Shown piece by piece: positions 10,201 to 17,400 of a DNA stretch of 37,026 bases. The translations under genes were made by a program, and so were the position numbers. The DNA comes from Chlamydomonas sphaeroides (taxonomy: Eukaryota > Chlorophyta > Chlorophyceae > Chlamydomonadales > Chlamydomonadaceae): positions 885 through 37,910 of the forward strand of contig BDDC01000514.1 in NCBI GenBank assembly GCA_001662425.1, read 5' to 3'. Each line of letters starts with the position of its first letter. Positions within the stretch are counted from its first letter, which is position 1. Under the pieces are notes generated by a model. That model had not been told where the DNA came from, did not search any database, and saw only the letters and a list, made by a program, of their open reading frames with translations.

Positions 10201-12546
10201 CACACTAGCAACCACAAACTCGGCGCCCGAGTACGACTACACCTCTCACTACGTTCCCCCAACACCATCTCACCATCCCTGCTCGCAGCGGTGGCACTGC
10301 GCTGGCTGGCCTAGCTGGCCGAGGCCCGGGCCAAAGTGCCCCGGGCCGCAGGGGGCGCACACGCCCGAGGCCTCCTGGCCGTGTCCGGGAGGGCAGCTCC
10401 CCAGGCCAGCGCCGGCCCCCGGCCCGCCTCGCAGCATCGCCTGCAACTCCGCCAGCACTGTGCTGACGGGCGCCTGGAAGGCCGCCGTGCGGAAGTGGGT
10501 CTGCGTGATGGGCAGTGCCTCCCACTGCAGCCCCAGGGAGGAGGCCAGCAGGAAGTAGTGGTAGTGCGGCCGCTCGGCAAACAGNNNNNNNNNNNNNNNN
10601 NNNNNNNNNNNNNNNNNNNNNNNNNNNNNNNNNNNNNNNNNNNNNNNNNNNNNNNNNNNNNNNNNNNNNNNNNNNNNNNNNNNNNNNNNNNNNNNNNNNN
10701 NNNNNNNNNNNNNNNNNNNNNNNNNNNNNNNNNNNNNNNNNNNNNNNNNNNNNNNNNNNNNNNNNNNNNNNNNNNNNNNNNNNNNNNNNNNNNNNNNNNN
10801 NNNNNNNNNNNNNNNNNNNNNNNNNNNNNNNNNNNNNNNNNNNNNNNNNNNNNNNNNNNNNNNNNNNNNNNNNNNNNNNNNNNNNNNNNNNNNNNNNNNN
10901 NNNNNNNNNNNNNNNNNNNNNNNNNNNNNNNNNNNNNNNNNNNNNNNNNNNNNNNNNNNNNNNNNNNNNNNNNNNNNNNNNNAACGGCCTGGGCAGACAA
11001 GGCAGGGAGGGTACAGACTGCAATTGGCGGCTTGCAATGGGTCGCGAAGATTCATTCGCCCCACAACCCCTTCGCACCCAGTCCCTACATGCCACCGGTA
11101 CAAGGTGCTCCATCCCCCGCATCTCCCAACCCCAGCCGCCCTACCCACCTTTGCCCTCCTGAACAGCTGCACCGTGTCCTGGGCTGACATGGAGGCGTCC
11201 TCGTCCCCTCCGCGGTACACCACCACCTCGAGCTCTGTGAACTCAGCCCGCAGTGCGGCCAGCAGCTGATCCTCGTTGGACACAACCCGCACGGGAGCTC
11301 CCTCCCGGGACACGTACACCAGCGCACGCCGCTCGGCAGGGGGCAGCGGAGGGTCCGCGCCCAGGGCCGAGCGCAGCTGGGGAGGGAAGGGGCAGCAACA
11401 CGGGCTGGGGCGCTTAGCCAAGCTGAACATGGACCCGTGGATTCCGGCAGCATGTGCCTTATCCCCAGGCCTCTTCCCTCACCGTCTGGAGGTCCTCTCG
11501 CACGGGGATGCCCGCCAGGGTGGGGTGGGGCAGGTAGAGCGTGTCCGCCGCCACAGCACCCCGCGGGTCGTACTGGACCACACGGGACTGCGGCACACCC
11601 AGCGCCAATAGCCAGGTGCGCTCGCAGGAGGTGTTCCAGCTGAGCAAGCGAAGGCCGGGGTCCGCGTCCAGCAGAGGGCGCATGAGCAGCAGGCGGGGCA
11701 GCATCTCTGCGGGGCGGCCGCGGGGCAAAGCCGGGTACGTAAGTAGGGGATAAATGGTGGAGTCAACGACAGCAAGCGGTTCGTGCCGCGCCCAGAGTTG
11801 GCGCGTACCTGTGATCGTGTGGTAGCACATGTCGCCAAGCGGCAGCGCGAGTTGCAACACGTTGCCGAAGCGGCGCTCGCCATGCTGTCGCGCAGCTTCG
11901 GCGGCATCGCGCCAGCCCGCGGCATCCAGTCCGGGCGCGTATAGGCTCAAGGAGTAGCTCTTGCCGGTGGCGTCCAGCACATTGCCAAAGGGAGACAGCA
12001 CGGTGGCGTTGCTCAGCGCAAAGACAGCTTGCGACGCAAGCGGAGATTCGAACCGGCGCAGGTGTGAAACCGGAGGCCAGCCCTGCGTTTGACGAAGAAC
12101 AGCGTGCAAACATCCAGTACCTGAGTACTACTAGGTGCAGCAAACTAGGAATCCATGGAGTTCACAACGTCACGGACTTCCGTTCCTGAAAGTGAGCCCA
12201 GAAAGTGCAGTAGTCGGTCAGCGGATGCAGGTCAGTCCTACGAACCTGCTCTTCTGCCAGGGACACCATTGTGCGCAGCGATTCAGGATGCTGATACTCA
12301 AACGTCGCGTATGCGTCGCCACGCAGCTTTGGCACGAGCGAGTAGTCGCTCGCGGCTGAAGTGTTTCCTGCTGTACATGGCACAGCGCAACATGTGGGTC
12401 AACTGAGGCTTGCAAGGCTTGGCATGCTTGTACGCACCTATGCACACAAGGACCAGGAGTGAGAGGATAGCGCGGCGTTGCGTTGCTGAAGTACGCCTGA
12501 AGCTTTGCCTCGTGTTGCGCAGAGATGTGTGAGCTCGAATATACAT
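1..12546 (-). CDS. Giant mosaic membrane/extracellular protein: GT61 + Cys-rich + duplicated module + SapB-like + REJ-like (C-terminus beyond window)
   Basis: I joined about 31 exons on the minus strand. Proposed exons: 12546-12438, 12370-12174, 12082-11809, 11706-11483, 11376-11149, [gap], 10584-10274, 10135-9976, 9824-9182, 8964-8817, 8500-8382, 8264-8093, 7958-7906, 7820-7617, 7451-7286, 7189-7047, 6932-6767, 6502-6444, 6230-5698, 5579-5318, 5160-5013, 4779-4661, 4467-4296, 4201-3939, 3830-3668, 3434-3292, 3015-2865, 2757-2699, 2567-1000, 603-344, 257-185, 69-1. Apart from the gap, every junction has GT and AG ends and matching phase, giving about 2,450 visible residues. Cys-rich, Pro-rich and REJ-like sequence indicates a secretory-pathway or cell-surface protein. 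Least certain are the first two exons and the 12174/12082 junction. The join of the GT61/Cys-rich part to the rest (9976/9824) is phase 0, with a CTAAC branch-like motif and no stop, so one gene is favoured, but two adjacent genes are not excluded. Overall function is unknown. Confidence 0.6.
749..798. repeat. Short direct repeats in an intron
   Basis: An 11-bp unit (acaagtcggtc) occurs twice in tandem at 749-770. A 13-bp unit (cggtcacccaccg) occurs at about 766-778 and 786-798. They lie in the intron 604-999 of the mosaic gene. No function is evident. Confidence 0.8.
1200..2130 (-). other. Two Pro-rich linkers flanking a saposin-B-like Cys domain
   Basis: Within the exon 2567-1000, a Ser/Pro-rich stretch (about 2055-2130) precedes a Cys-containing helical region. 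That region starts with CGTCQACLLAM, continues with spaced Cys (TVCST, TSCAALAL) and ends with AGYMCSYLGQC, which is the C-x2-C...C...C...C pattern of saposin-B-type domains. A short domain with CPPGAACTV and CSCSGG follows, then a second Pro/Ser linker (about 1390-1545) of the type used in volvocine extracellular-matrix proteins such as pherophorins. In volvocine algae such linkers are commonly hydroxylated and glycosylated rods. The saposin-like assignment is by pattern only. Confidence 0.55.
2130..5579 (-). repeat. Module B: second tandem copy of the module
   Basis: Exons 5579-5318, 5160-5013, 4779-4661, 4467-4296, 4201-3939, 3830-3668, 3434-3292, 3015-2865, 2757-2699 and the first part of 2567-1000 repeat module A block by block. 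Several exon lengths are identical between the copies: 148, 119, 172, 143 and 59 nt. Intron phases match at every corresponding junction. Matching protein motifs include TDTGSYLADAL, FFLRLWTTRDD...LEEELG, ASPDGRLT, WLLDQWEDAI, DGLLSTGLVDRVAGLL, LLTSYDTRSW and AERALHAVYAFP. The last block (WGC domain) here runs directly into the Pro-rich linker, whereas in module A it is followed by the start of module B. Function is unknown. Confidence 0.75.
7294..7379 (-). repeat. 86-bp near-identical patch shared with 3676-3761
   Basis: This stretch of module A matches 3676-3761 in module B at 83 of 86 positions. The three differences are all synonymous third-position changes (GCT/GCG, CTT/CTG, ACC/ACA). 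It encodes the DGLLSTGLVDRVAGLLEEHGG segment. Neighbouring parts of the same exons have diverged far more, for example the residues just after ELLC. Confidence 0.9.
8470..8661 (-). repeat. Exact 96-bp tandem duplication over an intron/exon boundary
   Basis: Bases 8470-8565 and 8566-8661 are identical over all 96 positions. On the coding (minus) strand each copy holds the end of the intron, its AG acceptor, and the first codons of the exon encoding FLLRFWTARDD. Acceptors lie just before 8596 (upstream copy) and 8500 (downstream copy). Because 96 is a multiple of 3 and the intervening sequence has no stop in frame, use of the upstream acceptor would add 32 residues without changing the frame. 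Module B has no such duplication. Confidence 0.95.
9976..10430 (-). other. Cysteine-rich GCC2/GCC3 (ephrin-receptor-like) repeats
   Basis: Immediately after the GT61 C-terminus the exon ending at 10274 encodes CPPGHG...CAPCGPGHFGPG...CHRCEQG, and the next exon (10135-9976) encodes CAPCRRGSYAF...CVACPGGNTTVLAGS...EQC. The spacing C-x2-C-x2-G, a following aromatic residue, then C-x2-C-P-G-G-x-T and a final C matches the GCC2/GCC3 family of small disulphide-rich repeats found in ephrin receptors and many algal and protist surface proteins. The two exons join through phase 2 and form two tandem repeats. They would act as an extracellular or lumenal stalk after the transferase domain. Confidence 0.65.
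10430..12174 (-). other. Glycosyltransferase family 61 (DUF563) domain
   Basis: Three exons before the assembly gap and one after it encode a GT61-like catalytic region. Exon 11376-11149 has the typical order of a strand reading LVYVSR, the segment VVSNEDQLL, a second strand LEVVVYRGGD, then the amphipathic QDTVQLF helix that in GT61 enzymes comes just before the conserved glycine/histidine loop. That loop falls in the run of Ns. After the gap the sequence resumes with the expected HYHYFLLASSLGLQWEALP-type C-terminal part. GT61 enzymes transfer sugars such as xylose or GlcNAc in the secretory pathway and are usually type II Golgi proteins. Here the same exon continues directly into Cys-rich repeats, so the enzyme domain is fused to an extracellular-type chain. 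Catalytic competence cannot be judged because the central motif is missing. Confidence 0.72.
10585..10982. other. Assembly gap (398 N)
   Basis: A run of 398 undetermined bases lies inside the GT61 coding region. The exon ending at 11149 (phase 0) lies upstream on the minus strand, and the exon ending at 10274 is already open at the gap edge. The missing DNA should therefore hold at least one splice acceptor and the conserved GT61 loop. The flanking reading frames are consistent with one gene across the gap. Confidence 0.99.
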
Positions 12547-12665
12547 GATTGATAGGCTACAAAACAGGAGGCAAGCGCTGCCACGGTTATGACAAGAAGT
12601 AAGGATTCAGCACCGGCGGCAGTCAGCAGCAGTCGCTCCGCTGCATTTCTGCGAAGCCGGCGCAC
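12438..12665 (-). other. Candidate N-terminal membrane anchor region, two overlapping frames
   Basis: Two frames here encode an Arg-rich start followed by a hydrophobic stretch. Frame 1 starts with an ATG at 12546, gives a basic tail then AILSLLVLVCI, and ends at a strong donor (G|GTGCGT) at 12438 in phase 1, fitting the next exon at 12370. Frame 2 has no ATG but follows a good acceptor (ttttagcag) near 12672 and encodes RRLRRN...ESLLLVITVAALASCFVAYQS, a longer and more canonical signal anchor. It could end at a weaker donor (T|GTATAT) that also fits the next exon phase. I cannot decide which is used. Confidence 0.4.
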
Positions 12666-12724
12666 GGACCTGCTAAAATATAAAGGAATAGTCGCCTGCT
12701 GAAGCTCAGCGCGAAGAGAAGCCG

Positions 12725-12907
12725 ATGCGCCTGCGTGTGGTTCTTGCAGTGTTGCCGATGCTCATGCTGCACAGCTCACTCCTATGCCATTGTATTGCAG
12801 AAATGTGGGTGGCGTTTGGAGGTGGATGTACCGTAAACTCTACATTATGCGCGTCTTGCGCCTGGCTTGGCAATCTGGCATCGCCGCCGCCTGTCCACTA
12901 CGCTTGA
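12725..12907 (+). CDS. Possible small secreted Cys-containing protein (weak candidate)
   Basis: An ATG-initiated frame of 60 codons starts with MRLRVVLAVLPMLMLHSSLL, a good signal-peptide shape, followed by a short tail with several cysteines. An AT-rich TATA-like element (aaaatataaag, about 12675-12685) lies roughly 40-50 bases upstream on the same strand. The tail resembles no family I know, and the same AT-rich element could instead be the polypyrimidine/acceptor region of the divergent mosaic gene. It may be a first exon or chance. Confidence 0.2.
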   Translation: MRLRVVLAVLPMLMLHSSLLCHCIAEMWVAFGGGCTVNSTLCASCAWLGNLASPPPVHYA

Positions 12908-13146
12908 GCTTAGAGCCGCTGCTGGACGCTTGCACGTCGGTGGCCCAATAGATAGCTGATGGCGACTGCATGCAATCAATTCATTCACTGCCGACATCGC
13001 TGTGCTCGCCGTTTGACCACATGCACAGCGCGACGATTCGCCGTTGCCTAATTTAGCTACCAGGACGTTACGCCGGTTACACCCTCCTGGTGACTCCCTG
13101 GGCAATAGATGACCTCGTCAAAGTTGTCGGTCGCCTAGGTGGCGCT

Positions 13147-13151
13147 TTACA
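13147..13151 (-). terminator. Nearest TGTAA polyadenylation signal downstream of CFAP54
   Basis: The plus strand reads ttaca here, so the minus strand carries TGTAA, the usual volvocine 3'-end signal. I saw no nearer copy after the CFAP54 stop at 14406, which would imply a 3' untranslated region of about 1.25 kb. A non-canonical nearer site is possible. Confidence 0.3.
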
Positions 13152-13432
13152 ACATAAAGCCAGGCGAGCACCAGGCACGCAAACACCGAGGCATGCTCAG
13201 CAGGTAGGTTGCCGCAGTCCCCCCCTGGCCGGCACCTGGCCGGCAGCAAGCAGGGCCAAGCAACCCCAAGGGCCCCAGCCGTCCCCGGCCACACCTCACG
13301 GCCAAGACGAGAGAGCCCCTTGATGCGTTGACGTTCCCCTTAAAGGTCCCCGGCAACCAGCCAACGCGCTGTGCAGCATAGGGCATCATCAGTGACGATG
13401 CGCGATGCGTGCAGGGCGCCATGCCCCTGCCT

Positions 13433-13459
13433 GTGGGCCCACCCACAATATGGGCCCAC
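13433..13459. repeat. Inverted repeat / hairpin
   Basis: The arm gtgggccca (13433-13441) and its perfect complement tgggcccac (13451-13459) are separated by nine bases. Each arm also contains the palindrome GGGCCC. It lies outside recognised coding sequence. Confidence 0.85.
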
Positions 13460-14405
13460 GTTGTTCCATATCAAGCTACGCTTCTTCGTTCAAGATTGCA
13501 CGCTGCCCGCTGCGACAGAGGCACAGAGTGGAGGCCGTGCTTCACTGTTGATCGCTGGGTTCGTTGATCAAGGATGGACGGGAATCCCAGATATCTGAGG
13601 AGGGTAAGATCGTGAGCTACTCAAATAGCTCGAGCATTACGGTAGGTCTCGCGAGATGCTTGATGGGTATGTATCTCCCATTGTATGTGGGGTGAATTTC
13701 GAGACACGGTGAGCTTGGATCGGATCTCTATATATATCCTCACGTACGCACGCACTTCAGCATTGCTGGCCACCCCTGCCATCATGACACACCGAAAAAG
13801 GAAATGTTCAAGATGGCAGGAGCGAGCGCGATCCAGGAACGCTGGAAACGACTGTCCGGATTCCTGGCAACGTCAGGGAGTGGCCGCGAGTTGCGCTGGC
13901 ATGTGCCATACATGCGCATGGGGACAGAGGCGTCTCCTAGGAGTGCGGCGCCCGTCGGGCAGCCGCCCCTCCGGTCCGTCGGTCCTGTGCAGAAGACACG
14001 CTGTGGCATGACACCGCCGTCACAACCCCGCGTCGCCCCTACTCACGCACTGCGCAGGACGTCAAGCTGATACTCGACTACCCACCTATATACGTGCCTG
14101 GCGGTATCAAGACCAGCCATGGGCCACGAAGGAGCCGCGTGCGTGCGTGCGGGACGGGCCGCTGCATGCTGGGCACCGTGCAGGAGGGGCCTCCACAGGC
14201 CTCCCGGAGCAACTGCCCCGAAGCACTGGGCACGCTACGCGATAGCAGTCAGCGCCTGGCTCGTGCCAGGTTCGTCCGCCGCACGGCAGCCCCGCTCGTT
14301 CTTCACTCACATTGAAGTCTCCGTCTGAACGCCCCGCCGTTCCTCGGCCACAGATCCGGCCTCCTCCCCTGCCCCTCTCGGCCTGCCCTCGACCTCTCAC
14401 CGCCC

Positions 14406-17400
14406 TCACACCATGACCGGCAGCGTCTGCACCAGCCACTGCCCCAGCCCCTTGTCAGCCGTGTCGATGCCCCCGTCCAGGCTCAGCAGCGCCTCCAGCT
14501 TGGCCAGGAACGGCCCGTCCAGCGTCGGCCGCACCTCGCCCACCATCGCCTCGCTGCCGCCGCTCCAGCCGCTGTCCACCACGCTGAAGCCGCCCACGCT
14601 GCTGCTGCCGTCCTCGCTGCTGCGAGGGATGGCGCTCAGCAGGCGCTCGGCGGCGCGCAGCAGCTCGCCCAGCTCGGCGGCGCTGGGCGCGGTGTAGCCC
14701 AGGATGTGGGTGGGGGCCTTGGGGCTCTCCAGCCGGCTGCGCAGCTGGCGCACTCGGCGCTGCAGCTCGCGGACGTCCTTGACCGCAAACGTGACCTCGC
14801 CGCAGTGCGGCCCAGGGTCGCCGTCGGACGAGGGCGCGGCGATGACGTAGAGCAGCGAGGCGTACCCCTCCACAGGCGGCAGCGCCAGCAGCTGCGACTC
14901 CGTCACCACCACCGCAGCGGCGGCGCCGTCGGCCGCCGCGCCCTGGGCCCCGATGGGCGGCAGCAGCGGCTCCGCCAGCGAGCCCTCGCAGCGCCACGAC
15001 CGCAGCTCCTGCCAGCAGCCGTCCTGACAGTGCCACGCCACCAGCACGCTGCCGTCGGCCGGCGCGGGCGCCTCGGCCGGAGGCGGCGGCAGCGGCGGCT
15101 CCGCGAAGCACGCGTCGACGCCGTACTTGGCGCAGGCGCCGCGCAGCACGGCGTGCAGCGCCGCCACCTGCGCCTCGGCGCGCGCCCGGAAGCCGGTGCC
15201 CAGCGGCAGCGCCTCCAGCGACCGCACCAGCCCCGCCAGCAGGCACACCACGCCGCGAGCCACGTCCGTGTCCGACACGGGCGCCTCGGGGTTGCGGCCG
15301 GTGGCGTGCGCGAAGCGCGCCTCCTGGCCCCGCACCTGCGCCACCGCCCAGTCCGGCAGCTGCGCGGCCGCCACCGGCGCCAGGCTGTGGCTGGACAGCA
15401 GCAGCAGGTCCTGCTTGGCTGCGGCGGCGTTGGCGGCGCGCAGGCAGGCGGCGGCGCTGCGGGCGTCCATGGCGGCCACGAAGATGGAGCCCAGCTCCAG
15501 CAGCGCGGCGCGCGTGATGTGGCGCAGGTGGCCTCCATCCAGGCAGGCCAGCGTAATGGCGGCGGACAGCGCCGAGCGCGCCGCGCTCAGCTTGGCGGCG
15601 GTGGCGGCGACGCCGCTGGCGGCGGTCTTGGTGGTCATGACGCTGACGCCGGTGCGGGAGGTGCCCGGCCGGTCGTCGTCGAGGAGGTGCTCGGCCAGGG
15701 CTTGGCCCCCGGCGGCGCCGCCGGAGCCCCGGCTGGCCGTGCCCTCGCCTGTGAGGCCCCGAGGCGGCGGCGCGCCGCTCTCGAGCGTGGGCTCGTCCAC
15801 CGGCACGCCGTCGCCGCACAGCGCCACCTGCCGCGCCATGCGGCCCACCGCCAGCGCCGCGGCCGCGTGCTGCGCCGGCAGCGCGCGCGTGTGGCGGCGC
15901 AGCAGCAGCAGGCAGCGCTGCGCGCGCCGCTCCGCCTCGGCGTGCTGCTGCCGCCGGCTAGCGTGCACCGCCGCCGCGCCCAGCGCCGCGGCGTACAGCG
16001 CCGTGCCGTCGGCGTACACGTTGGTCAGCTCGGGCGCCTCGAGCGCCTCGCCCAGCCCCAGCTCCATCGCGTACGCCTCCGCCACCGCCAGCCCCTGCGC
16101 CGCAAGCGCCGCCGAGTCGTCCCGCAGCCCCAGCCGGTCGCGCAGCGCCGCCGCGTCCAGCAGCGCCGCCGCCAGCCGCGTGTCGGCGACGTGCAGGGCG
16201 CGGTAGCGCTGCGCCACGGCCGCCAGCGCGGGGATGGCCTCGGCCGTGCGGCCCTCCGCCGCCAGCGCCAGCGCGTCCACGTGCGCCATGCCGCAGCAGT
16301 GCAGCGCCTCGGCCAGCGGCCCCGCCTCGCGCCCCACGGCGGCCGCCAGCTCGTGGCAGTGGCCCGCGTGGCCCAGGCTGGCGGCGCAGCGCACGGCGGC
16401 GGAGCGCACCAGGAACCACAGCACGGGCGACAGCGTGTGGCGCTCCAGCTCGTCATTGTCGCCCTGGGGGCCAGCAGGAGCGGGCAGGAGGGAGGAGGGC
16501 GCCCGCAAGCAGGGTGAGGGGCGCGGCAGGGGATTTCGGCGAGGGTCGTGCGCACGATGCTCTGGCCCCTGCTCCTGCGCTGCCGGCCCCCCTGCCTCCC
16601 GTGCTACACCCGCGCACCTGCATGGGCGTGTTGACGCGGTCCGCCTCCGCGCCCAGGAAGCGGGCCGCCTCCAGCGCGTGCCCCAGCCCCCGCGACGGGT
16701 GCCACCTCAGCTGCTCCAGCTCGCTCAGCAGCAGCAGCGTGCGCACCATCACCTCGGCCCGCTGGCCGGGAGTGGCGCTGGGCGGGGGCGGCTCGGACGG
16801 GGGCGGCGGCGGGGGCGCGGCCGTGCCCTTGGCGGGCGACTTGCCGCGGCCCGAGCGCGGTGGCGACGTGGCCCGGGCCCCTGGCTTGCTGGTTGTGGAG
16901 CTCGCAGACGGCGGCGGCTGGTCCGGCGGCGGCGTCTCCTCGCCACGCGCCATCGCCTGTCGGCCAGAGTCATACCGCGGTCAGGGCGCACTCGGCACAG
17001 CCGCCTGGTCACCCCCGCCCCCTTGCGCGCCAGCCCCACCCTGCCAAATCTCGTCCCCAGCGCCTCCCCAGCAGGAGCCATTGCCGCCGCCTCCCCCCCT
17101 CCCCGCTCACCAGCGCCCTCCGCAGCAGCAGGTTGGCGCGCTCCAGCATGGCCGGCTCCACCACCTCGGGCAGCCCCGGCCCCACCGCGTCCAGCGACGG
17201 CGGCGGCTCGGCCTTGCCCTTGGCGCCCGCGCCCTTGGGCGGCGACGCGGGCTTGGGCGCCGCCACGCGCTCGCCGCTGCGCCAGTCGGTGGCGCGCCAC
17301 TGGTTGGGCACCCCGCCCGCAGCCATGAGCAGCTGCGCGCGCACCAGCGTCAGGTGCGCCACCAGCCAGGGGCCGTACAGCCGCTCCACGGCGCTATGCA

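Larger units (their letters stand above)
12908..14405. other. Intergenic region with no convincing gene
   Basis: Between the 5' end of the mosaic gene and the stop codon of CFAP54 there are only short, low-quality open frames without domain matches or consistent splice sites. The right part probably includes the CFAP54 3' untranslated region. A 9-bp inverted repeat lies at 13433-13459. Confidence 0.6.

Noticed and set aside
12040..12060. tRNA B-box-like string (minus strand GGTTCGAATC)
   Set aside because: The flanking bases do not form a T-arm stem, and no acceptor stem or A-box is found. It lies inside an exon of the mosaic gene.
13090..13446. Overlapping open frames on both strands around 13.1-13.4 kb
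   Set aside because: Neither has a recognisable motif, signal or paired splice sites. Composition looks like non-coding GC-rich DNA.
14706..16517. Long plus-strand open frame of about 600 codons opposite the last CFAP54 exon
   Set aside because: It is the antisense shadow of a very GC-rich coding exon. Its translation is low-complexity Arg/Gln/Gly/Ala with no domain, while the minus frame fits CFAP54.
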